Assembly: GCA_014155875.1 (NCBI GenBank) | Contig: JACEFZ010017697.1 | Span: forward strand, 1-64,000 | Origin: Cepaea nemoralis | Taxonomy: Eukaryota > Mollusca > Gastropoda > Stylommatophora > Helicidae | DNA: 64,000 bases | Direction: 5' to 3' | Shown here: positions 25,165 to 34,632 of the stretch, piece after piece | Layout: every line of letters starts with the position of its first letter | How positions within the stretch are numbered: the stretch's first letter is position 1 | Made by a program: the position numbers and the translations under genes | The notes under the pieces: model-generated | Database searches by the model: none | What the model was told of the DNA's origin: nothing | What the model saw: the letters and a program-made list of their open reading frames with translations, nothing else

Positions 25165-25215
25165 CTTTAGTTAGTTTGTTAATTAGTTTAGTTAGTTTAT
25201 TAGTTAGTTATAAAT

Positions 25216-25483
25216 GGACAATACACCACCCCAAGATGAAGAGATTATAGCTTTTGTTCTACTGAAGTTATAGAATAAAATCCTCAACGTGATTAGAAAC
25301 GGGTTGTCTAGAGATGTGACAGTGAAGCTACATTACGTGGCCCATGACAGCGTTTGGTCTTGTTAATAGAGACCGTGTGCTGCCGGAGTGTCACGGAACG
25401 AGAATCACATGAATCAACTTTTGACTGACATTTGGCGGAGCTGACGTGACAGGGGGAGGGTGTAAGAATCAGCCTTTGGATGT

Positions 25484-25484
<1 letters not shown>
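25216..25484. other. Unclassified sequence
   Basis: Nothing recognisable apart from the ordinary-composition DNA preceding the (ATC)n tract. Confidence 0.4.

Positions 25485-25570
<86 letters not shown>
25485..25570. repeat. (ATC)n microsatellite
   Basis: ATC/TCA trinucleotide array with one slip at 25540. On the minus strand it sits at the 3' end of a LINE-like fragment, so it may have arisen as its tail. Confidence 0.95.
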
Positions 25571-25810
25571 ACTTTATCATCAAGGTGTGGTTATAACCCA
25601 TATATCCCGCCTCCATGACTGTCATATGTAAACTATCACATTCTTAATCCATCCACGTGGTGGTCTACTCTTCTCCTCCTCCCCGGTACGTCCCCATCCA
25701 TGATGATCTTTTCCAGACATTCGTGCTTGTCTACATGCTGGCAATATTTCATTCTCCTCAGTTGTATCTGATATCCTAATAAGCAATCTTATTCACTACT
25801 GCGCGTAAAC
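25571..25810 (-). pseudogene. Possible LINE C-terminal fragment
   Basis: A minus frame reads LRRMKYCQHVDKHECLEKII followed by MDGDVPGRRRRVDHHVDGLR, in the style of LINE ends (GHV.R...LEK.I..G...G.RRRGRPR..W.D). Short and diverged; the placement is inference. Confidence 0.45.
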
Positions 25811-26050
25811 GAAACAACACGGGGAATGTAATTCGGCGTATAGAGAATGTGGAGAATGATGACAGAGAGTTGTGTAGAAAGAGACTTTACTCTTGGGAAA
25901 TCAAGATATTTTTTCATTTACAAAGAAAGAAGATGAAAAATAAAAATGGAGAAAAGAAGACACTGTTAGCAGCCACTGGGAGGTTCTCATGTAACTTCAG
26001 AGCAGAGATAGAGGCTATGGATAAATGCATCAGAAATGTTGTTGACAGAA
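25811..26050. other. Unclassified sequence
   Basis: The short plus frame 25849-26076 is K/E/R-rich and has no domain I recognise. Confidence 0.35.
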
Positions 26051-26060
26051 AAGAGCAAAG

Positions 26061-26108
26061 AGTTGAGTTGAGTTGAGAATAGCTGAGTTGAGATGAGATG
26101 AGTTGACT
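26061..26108. repeat. (GAGTT)n tail repeat
   Basis: GAGTT/GAGAT pentanucleotide repeats at the 3' end of the minus-strand I-type LINE; a second such pair is at 34633-34785. Confidence 0.85.
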
Positions 26109-26800
26109 TTTGATAAGTTAAGATTAGTTAAGTTGAATCAAGAACCGAAATCACAACATTCTTGGTATTTCCAAAATTGCTCCGTCCTCATCTTCAACAA
26201 CCAGCAAAGAGTCCCAATACTAATGGTATCAGTTGCAGGCTGATTATGTGTCCCTCGGCTAGATTCTGTGGTCACTCCTTGCCATTTCATTATCTGTAGG
26301 CTATAATGTTCTTCCACCATATACACATGATCCCAAGAGAGCTTAATCACATCACCTTCGTCAAGCACCATTAGATCACCCAACGGTGCTGACCCTGCCA
26401 ATCTGTCCCACTGCTCGTTTCCCAACACACCAGCATGCCCTTGGGAAAAGACCCATCACCTGCTCCCTGTCTTTTATTGTTAAATTGATGCACTCCACTC
26501 TGCCTGAAGCATGCCTGCCTGCCTTCACCATTCTCATCAAACTTTGTGAGTCTGTTACAATCACGACAAATGTTTGATGTTTGTTCTCCAGCCAGTAGAC
26601 CACCACTGCCTCCGACTCCATTCTCTGACAAGACGCCGTGGTGTCATATGCCAGGCTCTCCTGTACTAAACTCCGTCCATTAACGTTCACTGTGAGCACC
26701 CAGGCATTTCTTTTGCTTCTTAGTGTAGAACCATCCGTGTAGAAGATTACCTCTGTAGCTGGTCCTGTCGTGAATCAATTACTCCGCCCTCTGTTCAGCG
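26109..26800 (-). pseudogene. I-type LINE fragment, RNase H domain
   Basis: Minus frames contain AWVLTVNVNGRSLVQE, a TTASCQRMESEAV stretch (the E of the RNase H D-E-D-D set), VVIVTDSQSLMRMVKAG (second D) and a degraded downstream part (LAGSAPLGDLM). This is the RNase H module found after RT in I, Nimb and related LINEs. Frameshifts occur throughout. It shares its (GAGTT)n tail with the copy at 34786. Confidence 0.8.
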
Positions 26801-27124
26801 TGCCGGTCAATTCATAGACACGAGGTCAAGGTCGAGAAGTTAACATTTTAGTCCAGCCGACCCTGGTACGGGTTAAACCCGCTTCCTCGCTATCATCAAC
26901 ACACCGGAAGTTTAAAAGCAAGTTCTCTTATCCATTCGGCCATGCTGACTCACTTTAACCATCAGAAGGAAGCCACAGTGGCGTAGTTGTTAGCCCTCCT
27001 ACCCTCGAATCAACATCAATATTTCTAAACTGACCTGAACCTGTCGGTCAGCCCAACCTAACGTAAATACTAGGTCATATTTTGGGAAGTAAAGGCTACT
27101 ATCGTGCATGTGACAACATCAATT
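26801..27124. other. Unclassified, with tRNA-like fragments
   Basis: GGAAGTTTAAAAGCAAGTTC followed by TTATCCATTCGGCCATG (26898-26943) looks like a reversed tRNA-type SINE head, and CACAGTGGCGTAGTTGTTAG (26975-26994) like another. No complete element is seen. Confidence 0.35.
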
Positions 27125-27252
27125 ATCTTGTACCATTTGCCATTTGGTCCATTTGCCATTTGGTCCACTGTCCATTTGGTCTATATACCATCTGGTCCAT
27201 TTTCTATTGGGTCAATTTACCAATTGGTCCATTTGCCATTGGGTCTATAATA
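27125..27252. repeat. Short minisatellite CCATTTGGT
   Basis: Degenerate tandem words around GCCATTTGGTCCATTT, repeating every 13-26 bp. Confidence 0.8.
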
Positions 27253-27560
27253 ATCTGGAGGTAACGCCAAAAGCAGGACAAAAAAATTCTGGCACAGGAT
27301 AGGACACACACCGAGAAAACTCGAGGATAGTATAACTAAACACTCTCTTTTCTGGAACCCGCAAGGCAAATGAAATAGTGGGAGACCTAAAACATATGGA
27401 GAAGAGAACTACAGACAGAGATGAATAATGTTGGGAGGACACGGAGGAAGCTGCAGGAGATAGCAAAATATAGGACGACTTGCCGAAGTTAGGTTGTGGG
27501 TCTATGCCCCAATGGGGTGTCTAAAGGACATATAAAGAAGCATCATATACAAAATGACAT
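27253..27560. other. Unclassified sequence
   Basis: No repeat or domain recognised; the minus frame 27245-27466 lacks family features. Confidence 0.4.
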
Positions 27561-27697
27561 CCGAAGGCGCGAAAAAGTGTTCTTTACTTTCACTTGATAA
27601 TTTATGAAGTGCACCATCGTCACCAAAGTTAGCTGTAATATGTATACTTTCACTTGCTAATTTTTTTTAGTATATTCTCGTCGCCACAGCTACCTAT
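27561..27697. repeat. Diverged end of the 57-bp minisatellite
   Basis: Degenerate units with TTTACTTTCACTTGATAATT, ATCGTCACCAAAGTTAGCTG and TACTTTCACTTGCTAATTTT correspond to the regular array starting at 27920. The final CACAGCTACCTAT is duplicated across the LINE insertion. Confidence 0.8.
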
Positions 27698-27906
27698 CAT
27701 CATCATCATCATCATCATCTTCCACTTCTGCCGTCAAGCGTCGTGGGGAGGAATAATTTGCGTTCCAGCGCCCGGTGGGCGGCACTGGATAGTGTCATTC
27801 CGTGTGGTTGTACAATGTCTCTGATGTCGTCAATCCATTTTCTTCTTGGACGTCCTCGTGGTCTCGTCGCAGATGATCTGTGATGTAAGGCCAGTGATGG
27901 TAGTTG
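27698..27906 (-). pseudogene. RTE-like LINE tail G inserted in minisatellite
   Basis: A 13-bp duplication, CACAGCTACCTAT (27685-27697 and 27907-27919), flanks 209 bp. The minus strand encodes SSATRPRGRPRRKWIDDIRD and HRALERKLFL, then an (ATG/GAT)n tail seen as (ATC)n at 27698-27719. It is a severely 5'-truncated LINE with a clean insertion signature. Confidence 0.85.
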
Positions 27907-28500
27907 CACAGCTACCTATAACATATTTAATCTCTTTTGCTAACGTATTTCCTCGTCCAAAGGCTAACTATAACATGTTTACTCTCCCCTACTAACTTAT
28001 GTAGTATATCTTCACCAAAGCTACCTATAACATGTTTACTCTCCCCTGCTAACATATGTAGTATATCTTCACCAAAGCTACCTATAACGTGTTTACTCTC
28101 CCCTGCTAACTTATGTAGTATATCTTTACCAAAGCTACCTATAACATGTTTACTCTCCCCTGCTAACTTATGTAGTATATCTTCACCAAAGCTACCTATA
28201 ACATGTTTACTCTCCCCTGCTAACTTATGTAGTATATCTTCACCAAAGCTACCTATAACATGTTTACTCTCCCCTGCTAACTTATGTAGTATATCTTCAC
28301 CAAAGCTACCTATAACATGTTTACTCTCCCCTGCTAACTTATGTAGTATATCTTCACCAAAGCTACCTATAACATGTTTACTCTCCCTCGCTAATTTATC
28401 TAGCATATCCTCGTCGCTAAAGCTACATATACCATATTTACTCTCCTTTGGTAACATATCTAGTATATCCTCGTCCCAAAGTCACCTATAACATGTTTGC
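27907..28500. repeat. 57-bp minisatellite, about ten units
   Basis: Regular units begin CTACCTATAACATGTTTACT at 28021, 28078, 28135, 28192, 28249, 28306 and 28363, with variant units at 27913, 27964, 28423 and 28483. The period is exactly 57 bp. Because 57 is divisible by three, both strands stay open: the minus strand reads a 19-residue repeat (ESKHVIGSFGEDILHKLAG), the plus strand another. No start context, signal or homologue supports a real protein. Central units are nearly identical and outer ones diverged. Confidence 0.95.
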
Positions 28501-28505
28501 TCCTG

Positions 28506-28652
28506 GAGCGGCCGGCCTAGTGGCTAGAATGCCGGATTCTTCTTCGTAATAGACGGGTTCGAATCCTCGGTAAGATGTGGATATTTTTCTGTCGGGGGGG
28601 GGGGGGGGAGGAGAAACCCTTAACCTGCACAGTTCGCAGCGACTACACTAGC
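28506..28652 (+). mobile_element. SINE-3, left part
   Basis: GAGCGGCCGGCCTAGTGGCTAG contains an A-box-like TAGTGGCTAGAATGCCGG, and GACGGGTTCGAATCCTCGG is a near-perfect polymerase III B box. After GTGGATATTTTTCTGTCGGG, a poly-G run and CCTGCACAGTTCGCAGCGAC, it is interrupted at ACACTAGC by RTE-C and resumes at 29246. The uninterrupted relative is at 56384. Confidence 0.85.
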
Positions 28653-29237
28653 AAAATGACATCTACAGGGGACTCATCATCATAAATATTATCTAGAATC
28701 TCACTGGCATCTGGTGCCTTCAATAAACTGTTAAACATCTGGAAGTCAAAGTCACTCAGCCAACATACGAAACTTAAAATCTTCAATTCTTGTGTGATTC
28801 CAGTGCTAACGTATGGATGTGAGAGTTAGAAATCAACGGTAGCTTTAGATAAAAAATTAGACAATTTTGAGAAATGTCTAAGAAGAATTCTAAACATCCA
28901 GTGGACAGATTTCAAAACCAATGCGCAAATAAGACAAGAGACTAAGCAAGATATTGTATCCAATGTTATAAGAAAACGCCGTTGGAACTACATCGGCCAT
29001 GTACTCAGAATGGACAAGACAAGACTCCCCTACCAAGCCCTCATATGGTCACCGGTATGGAAAAGAAAACGGGGAAGACCAAGAGAGACCCTGCTTAGAA
29101 CCACCATCAGAGAAGGCTCATTCAACGGCCAAGTGAACATCCAAGATCTACATCAGGTAGCAGCGAACCGCCAGACATGGAGAGCCATGACTTCTGCCCT
29201 ATGCGCCGACTTAGGCTCCAAGAGGAAAGACTAACTA
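28653..29237 (+). pseudogene. RTE-C LINE 3' end inserted in SINE-3
   Basis: ACACTAGC flanks both sides (28645-28652, 29238-29245). The frame reads MTSTGDSSS, ISLASGAFNKLLNIWKSK, VIPVLTYGCES, then LRRILNIQWTDFKTNAQIRQ, RRWNYIGHVLRMDKTRLPYQ, KRKRGRPRETLLRTTIREG and WRAMTSALCADLGSKRKD before a stop at 29232. It is the RT thumb plus C-terminal domain of a LINE often annotated endonuclease-reverse transcriptase. Only a few stops interrupt it (after CES), so it is comparatively young. Confidence 0.9.
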
Positions 29238-29245
29238 ACACTAGC

Positions 29246-29345
29246 CAGGCGGCCTTAATTCCTCAGGCTCGAGACCCCCCTGCCATACACCGCAAAGTAC
29301 TATAGGCAGTAAATGACAGTTTTACATGACTGTTGTTTTTGACAG
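29246..29345 (+). mobile_element. SINE-3, right part
   Basis: CAGGCGGCCTTAATTCCTCA, CACCGCAAAGTACTATAGGC and AGTAAATGACAGTTTTACAT match 56517-56605 in order, completing the SINE split by RTE-C. Confidence 0.8.
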
Positions 29346-29791
29346 TATGATGACTCCTGTGTCCGCCGGCAAGGTTGTCATGGGATCGGACCCGGTCGGT
29401 GGGTATTCGAATTTGTACAGTTGACTCGGGATCCACTGTCGACCCAGCCTAAAATAGGTACCAATAAATGTGTTGGGGAATAAAAGCGACCGGTGTGATA
29501 CTGAGCATGTCGCCCACCGAGTGCCTGGTGTTCTTTATACAACAGGGTCTAGCACCATACGCCCCATGTAACTTCAGATATGTAGAAGGGTTCTTTACTT
29601 GACTTACTAACCCATTTCAATGATATGTACTAGGGGGCTTCAAATACAAACCTTAAAAGTGTGACAGAAATTACAATAACTATGTCATTGTCTTGTAAGC
29701 TGTCAATATTGTTATTAAGCGTGTCAAGAGTGTTAATCATGTGACATCACGGTACAGAAGAACATGGTGACGTCATAATGACAGTTTATAG
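29346..29791. other. Unclassified sequence
   Basis: Mixed composition, no domain or repeat recognised. It lies between SINE-3 and a mariner scrap. Confidence 0.4.
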
Positions 29792-30110
29792 ATGGCCGCA
29801 TCACTTTTGACATACAATAAAGAGGAGCAACGTTCTGTTATTCATTGTTTTGTAATCAGTGAAGGGGTGGAACCTATAGAAATTCATCGGCGACTGAAGG
29901 GCCAGTATGGTGATGCATGCCTGTCAGTCCAGCATGTGTATGAGTGGAGAAAGAAGTTTCTTTTTTTTTTGATTTTTGTGACAGACTGTTCATGACCGGG
30001 TCAGGCACACAGAATAGTGACCCGAGAGTCGATTTTTCTACAGGAATTCAAGCACTTTATCGGCGCTTGAGAATTTGCATTGAACTCAGTGGTGACAACA
30101 TCCCAAATTG
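29792..30110 (+). pseudogene. Mariner-type transposase N-terminal fragment
   Basis: MAASLLTYNKEEQRSVIHCF, GVEPIEIHRRLKGQYGDACL and SVQHVYEWRKKF match the first helix-turn-helix of mariner/SETMAR transposases (often annotated GVQW3-like). After a T-run and a shift, a second frame carries PGQAHRIVTRESI, similar to the linker before the second HTH. No catalytic domain follows. The frame ends at a stop about 67 residues in. A C-terminal scrap of the same superfamily lies at 59700. Confidence 0.75.
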
Positions 30111-30140
30111 ATAATTTGTTCTTTACATTTTAAGAATATA

Positions 30141-30142
<2 letters not shown>

Positions 30143-30235
<93 letters not shown>

Positions 30236-30282
30236 ACACACGCGCACGCACGCGCACGCGCACACACACACACACACACACA
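30143..30282. repeat. (CT)n(CA)n compound microsatellite
   Basis: CT run 30143-30199, then CA with CG interruptions to 30282. Confidence 0.97.
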
Positions 30283-30815
30283 ATTATGGTTTTCATCTCA
30301 AACCCTATCGTAGTAATATATCGCATTCAATCGTTCTGTCTTCAGCTGTGGAGATTGGCTCTCTCCTTCCGTTCATCGGCATTTCTGGCTTTTTCCAAGA
30401 GAGTCATCAATCTGGCTATGCGCTTCCTTTCCTTTCTTCGATTCTTGTCACACTTCTTTGCCAACCTAGAAATGACAACTTGTGATTCCTTGTGACAATT
30501 CTTTGCCAGCCTCGAAATGAAAACTTGGGTTGACTGGAGCTGGCCAAATATAGAATCCAATCTCTGTAGATTTACAAATGACAGCAAAATGTAATTATGT
30601 GCTTATTCTCTTTATCTGATATATGTTATTTGTTAATGTTATTGATTTCCGTTTTGTTTTCATTCTCTTCTTCTGATTATATTCTCACATGAAAAATAGA
30701 CATTCAGCCAGTTCATGTCTAGCCATCCTATCTTTTGTTATCTCCTGCAGCTCTTTCCATTATTGTTCATCCGCGCTTCTAAGTCGTTTTTTTGTTTTGT
30801 TTGGTTATCCGTGTG
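30283..30815. other. Unclassified sequence
   Basis: Open frames 30286-30587 on both strands have no recognisable domain. A near-duplicate phrase (TTTGCCAACCTAGAAATGAC / TTTGCCAGCCTCGAAATGA) occurs at 30458 and 30502. Confidence 0.4.
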
Positions 30816-30822
30816 TATTTAG

Positions 30823-31054
30823 GCCGGCTTCATGGCTAAAGGCTTGCGAACGCGGTTCGTGAGCCGGGTAACGGGCGTTCGAAGCTCAGCTGAGACCGAT
30901 TTGTGCAGCATACCGTGTCGCGTTGTGTTATAACTTGCTGGTATGGGAGCCCGTCGTTCAGAAAGCAATGGCAAACTGCTGAACGTAACACTTGCCTATT
31001 ACATCAACAGCAGCTAAAAAATGCTGGTGTTGACTGCAACGTCCCGTAAGGGAT
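30823..31054 (+). mobile_element. SINE-1 host copy, left part
   Basis: GCCGGCTTCATGGCTAAAGG opens it; TTCAGAAAGCAATGGCAAAC and TGACTGCAACGTCCCGTAAG are the family's middle and tail. The tail is split at CGTAAGGGAT by the full-length RTE-A and continues at 34558. The SINE itself is flanked by TATTTAG (30816-30822, 34575-34581). Confidence 0.88.
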
Positions 31055-31066
31055 CAATCAATCAAT

Positions 31067-31678
31067 CATGTGCCATGCCGGAAAGCGTGGGAGGTCATGA
31101 CTCGCCATTTTACTCGATCACCAGAGTCGTGGATCAGCTCAGTGTTCCTGTCTCGTCCATGCCATGTAGCCAAGCCATCCAGGTATTTTCTTCTCGGTCT
31201 TCCTCTTGGTCTGTTCCCGTCGACCTTGCCAGTTGTTACTAAGCTCTCCAATCCATTTCTTCTCATAACATGTCCAAAACATTTTGACTGTCTACGTCTA
31301 ATTTCTCTAATCAATTTACGATTTTCATTTGTCTCCTGTAGTACTTGGTCATTGGTTTTTCTGTCTGTCCATGGTATTCTTTGCATGTTCCTCAGAAACC
31401 ACATTTCTGTAGCCATCAGATGTTTTTCATCTTGACTGCACATTGTCCAAGTTTCACATCCATACAGAAGAACAGGCTCTATATATCCCCTCAACACTCC
31501 TTTTCTCGTTTCAATTGACATCTTTTTATTGGTCAGAATGTTTTTAATTTTGCTAAAGGCTACTTTCGCCATGGCGATTCTTGTTATAATCTCTTCAAGG
31601 CATCTCCCATCAGATGTTATGACGGTTCGAAGATAATGGTACCGATTCACTTGTTGAAGAATATTCCCATTTACTTGT
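31067..31678 (-). pseudogene. RTE-A C-terminal domain
   Basis: Open for 194 residues: [89 protein letters not shown] and GNRPRGRPRRKYLDGLATW. This is the RT thumb followed by the basic GRPRRKYLDGL block typical of RTE-type LINEs. The stop lies inside the terminal repeat-like sequence (CATGTGCCATGCC in plus orientation). Confidence 0.9.
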
Positions 31679-31689
31679 ATATTACATTG

Positions 31690-31953
31690 GTTTGTTTTTT
31701 TTTTTCGTTTTTTTTCGCGTTTCCATCCTGTTTCAGGATATTGCGGTCAACACCAGCATCTTTCAGCTGTATGTTGATTCCTAGGCTAGATTACGCTCAT
31801 CAGCACGCCACGACTTTTTGAGCGACCGGCTCCATACTCTCATAAGTCACTGGCACGACTCGAACCACTTCTAATTCTTGTGCGCTCACGTCAACCACAA
31901 GTGTATTCAGGATTAACGGAGAAAGCTACTAACCCCTCGGCCAGGGAGCCGGC
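31690..31953 (-). mobile_element. SINE-1 nested in RTE-A
   Basis: ATATTACATTG occurs on both sides (31679-31689, 31954-31964). On the minus strand the element starts GCCGGCTCCCTGGCCGAGGG, has a GGTTCGAGTCGTG-like B box, and ends with GAAACAGGATG and an A-rich tail. It disrupts the LINE frame between VPQCNI and QVNGNILQQV. Confidence 0.93.
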
Positions 31954-31964
31954 ATATTACATTG

Positions 31965-33448
31965 TGGTACTTCGTTATTCCTAGTGACGACCATAACCTG
32001 TGTCTTCTTACAATTTAATTTCAACCCCAGCTGCTCACTGTGTACACCAACCGCGTCTACTAAATATTGTAGATCTTGTGCATTGTCTGAAATCAATATT
32101 GTATCATCTGCACATCTAATGCTATTGATGCTTCGTCCTCCAATGCTGATTCCATTTACATCTTTTACATTTCTGAAAATATTTTCACTGTATAGGGAAA
32201 CAAGATCTGGAGACATTACACATCCCTGCCTAACACCTCTCTTAATAGGTTGACATTGTCCCACTTCGTTATCAATCCTTATTGCAGCTTGTTGTTTACA
32301 ATATATGTTTTTTTATAAGCCTAATGTCTTTCCCATCAGTTTATAGATCTACAAGCATATCTACCATGTTGACATGTCTAACTCTATCAAAAGCCTTTGT
32401 GTAATCAATAAAGCAAAGGTGTATATCCTTGTTTACTTCTATAGCACGTTCATTAACTGTTCGCAGCATATACACAGCATTTACTCTACCCTTTCCTTCT
32501 ACAAACCCACATTGTTCTTCCTCTATTTCAGGTTGCATTTTCTTCCTGACTCTTTGCATGATAATTCGTAGCAAAATCTTTGTGATGTGACTCATTATAC
32601 TAATTGTTCTATGTTGATCACATTCCAAGGCTCCTGATTTCTTTGGGATTGCAATAAATACAGAGTTACATAATTCAGAAGGTATATCTCCAGTATCATA
32701 TAATGTGTTCAGCAGTCTGGTGACTTGCTCTAGTCCAAATGCTTCTAAAGCTTTAATCATTTCTGTTGTGATGTTATCTACACCGGGGGCCTTGCCAGCT
32801 TTCACATGCTTAAGAACATTTCGAACCTCCATCTTCAAAATTGGCGGCCCTTCATTATTAAATCTAATATCATACTGTTCCTCTCTGTTATCATTATAAA
32901 AGGTTTTTCACATAATCTGTCCATACATGTAGAATCTGATTTTTTTCTATTATGATTTTGCCATCTTTAGTTTTTACACATCCTGTTGATGTACTTGTTC
33001 TTTTATTAGTAAGTTCCTGAATTATTTTGTGCACTAATTTGGTATTTTGACTGTTGTGTTGTTTTTCAATGTCTAAGCACTTTTCCTCAAGCCATGCTTC
33101 TTTTGCCTCCTTACATAATATTCTGACTTGTCTGTGAATTTCTTCATATTTGGCTGAATTATTTTCGTTGAGGCTTCTTGTTTCCATTAGGTGTAAAATT
33201 TCTTCTGTCAAGAATTTCTTACGACCCACCTTCTTGAATTTTGGAATAGTTGTTTCTGCAGCCAAACTGATTGAATTCTTTAACATTTCCCATTGATCAT
33301 CCACATCCTGGAATAATATCTCTAGATCAGACAATATATCAAATTTGTTCTGTACTTCTATGTTGAATTTGTTTTGTATTTCCTTGTCATTACTCAATGT
33401 ACACAAATCATATTTAGTGTTTCCTGTTATATACTTGACTTTCTTCAA
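31965..33448 (-). pseudogene. RTE-A reverse transcriptase and linker
   Basis: From the 5' side: KKVGRKKFLTEEILHLMETR and VRILCKEAKEAWLEEKCLD (linker), GKAPGVDNITTEMIKALEAF (fingers), QCGFVEGKGRVNAVYMLR, DIHLCFIDYTKAFDRVRH with the first catalytic Asp, IKRGVRQGCVMSPDLVSLYS, and IRCADDTILISDNAQDL as the catalytic pair, with Cys replacing the usual Tyr/Phe of YADD. The frame shifts near 32290-32345 and 32840-32895. Function: target-primed cDNA synthesis, now lost. Confidence 0.9.
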
Positions 33449-34170
33449 CTTTATCCTCAGTGTTCTTGTAAGTAGTCTGTGGTCACTATAACAATCAGCA
33501 CTGGGAACTGTTTTTGCAATTGTTAGTGCGTTTCTAAATCTTCTGCTAATCAGAATGTAGTCAATCTGGTTTCTGATCCTGCTATCAGGACTCCTCCATG
33601 TTCATAATCTTCTAGGGTGTTGCTTAAGCCAGGTATTTCCTACAATCATTTTCTGTTCTTTTTCCCACTCTACGAGTCTGTATCCTCTTTCATTTCTCTC
33701 TCCTAAACCATAGTTTCCTAATGTGTATCTACCACCTTGATCTCCTACTTTTGCATTGAAGTCCTCTATTATGATGTTTATTTCTGAATTTTTACATTTC
33801 TTTAAGGCAGACTCTATGTCATTATAAAATTCCTCAACACTATCTTCACTGGATTCTCCTGTTGGGGAATATACTTGAATAATATTTATGCTAAAAGGTC
33901 TGCCACTCAATTTAACTAGTAAAACTCTGTCCGACACGGCCCAATATCCTTGCACAGATGTTGATGTTTTCCGGTCCAAAATAAGCGCCACTCTCCTTTG
34001 TCAATCTTCACCTCCAGAATAAATAATCTTAAAATCTTTATCTATCTTGATGCTTGCTCCTGTCCATCTCGTTTCTCACATCCCTAAAATATTAATTTTT
34101 TTCTCTTTCTATTTCTTGTTTTATGTTCTCTAAATTTTCGTCGTCGTTTAACGACCAAACGTTCCATGTT
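33449..34170 (-). pseudogene. RTE-A endonuclease domain
   Basis: Signatures of the EEP nuclease fold: KLATWNVWSLNDDE (34120-34160), a stop just before ETRWTGASIKID near 34076, GYWAVSDRVLLVKLSGRPFS, IIIEDFNAKVGDQGGRYTLG, a stop after KQHPRRL (33602), IRNQIDYILISRRFRNALT and YSDHRLLTRTL. All active-site blocks are visible but the frame is not open, so the enzyme is dead. Confidence 0.88.
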
Positions 34171-34242
34171 GCTAATTTTAATGTCTCTGTCCTTGTCTTG
34201 CGATGATCAGTCTTAAGGCGAATCACATTGTACTAGGCACTT

Positions 34243-34470
34243 TTAAAGAGGTAGTTTGCCGGTGCTTTCCTCTATGGCAGTAACCGTATTGGTCGTTTGA
34301 CCGCAGCCATTGTGTCGCGAAAGAGATCCTCTGGCTGCCGTCGGGAAACTTGAGACCATAACCAACAAATATCTGTTGGCTGTCCTCAAAATTTCATCCA
34401 TAACCTGCCTTCCGTGGCTTCTTTTGTACACTTCCAATAAACGAATACGAAATAACATCACATAATACAC
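34243..34470 (-). CDS. Small open frame in RTE-A 5' region
   Basis: 75 residues, basic, with no recognisable domain. It sits between the element's 5' end and the endonuclease, where some RTE elements carry a very short ORF1. It could equally be a chance frame in the 5' UTR. Confidence 0.3.
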   Translation of the reverse strand: MYYVMLFRIRLLEVYKRSHGRQVMDEILRTANRYLLVMVSSFPTAARGSLSRHNGCGQTTNTVTAIEESTGKLPL

Positions 34471-34547
34471 AGGAAAACACTAAACAGCTTCTCCCCGAAG
34501 AATAAACGCATCACTTCGTCGCCATTTGTACCGGAAGTTAAGGGTTA

Positions 34548-34581
34548 CGTAAGGGATACGAAAGAAATTTTATTTATTTAG
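34548..34581 (+). mobile_element. SINE-1 host copy, right end
   Basis: CGTAAGGGATACGAAAGAAA then TTTTATTTATTTAG repeats the SINE-1 terminal motif seen at 24270-24290 and closes with the TATTTAG duplication. Confidence 0.8.
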
Positions 34582-34632
34582 GCCTTTTTATATTTCGTGT
34601 ATACCGTGAGTTCCAGGTAAATGACTTTCTAG

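Larger units (their letters stand above)
31055..34547 (-). mobile_element. RTE-A, full-length LINE (3.2 kb plus nested SINE)
   Basis: The 10-bp duplication CGTAAGGGAT (31045-31054, 34548-34557) fixes both ends. Order on the minus strand: 5' region with a 75-residue open frame (34243-34470), EEP endonuclease (33450-34170), linker (32890-33448), RT (31965-32838), C-terminal domain (31067-31678) and an (ATTG)n-type tail (31055-31066). The frame is broken several times: a stop precedes ETRW, another follows HPRRL near 33602, and a SINE-1 sits at 31690-31953. Truncated relatives lie at 17109, 21217, 48421, 50540, 57441 and 60920, so this is the most copied LINE in the window. Confidence 0.93.

Noticed and set aside
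27907..28500. CRISPR-like array
   Set aside because: Units are contiguous 57-bp tandem repeats with no variable spacers, and the whole context is eukaryotic.
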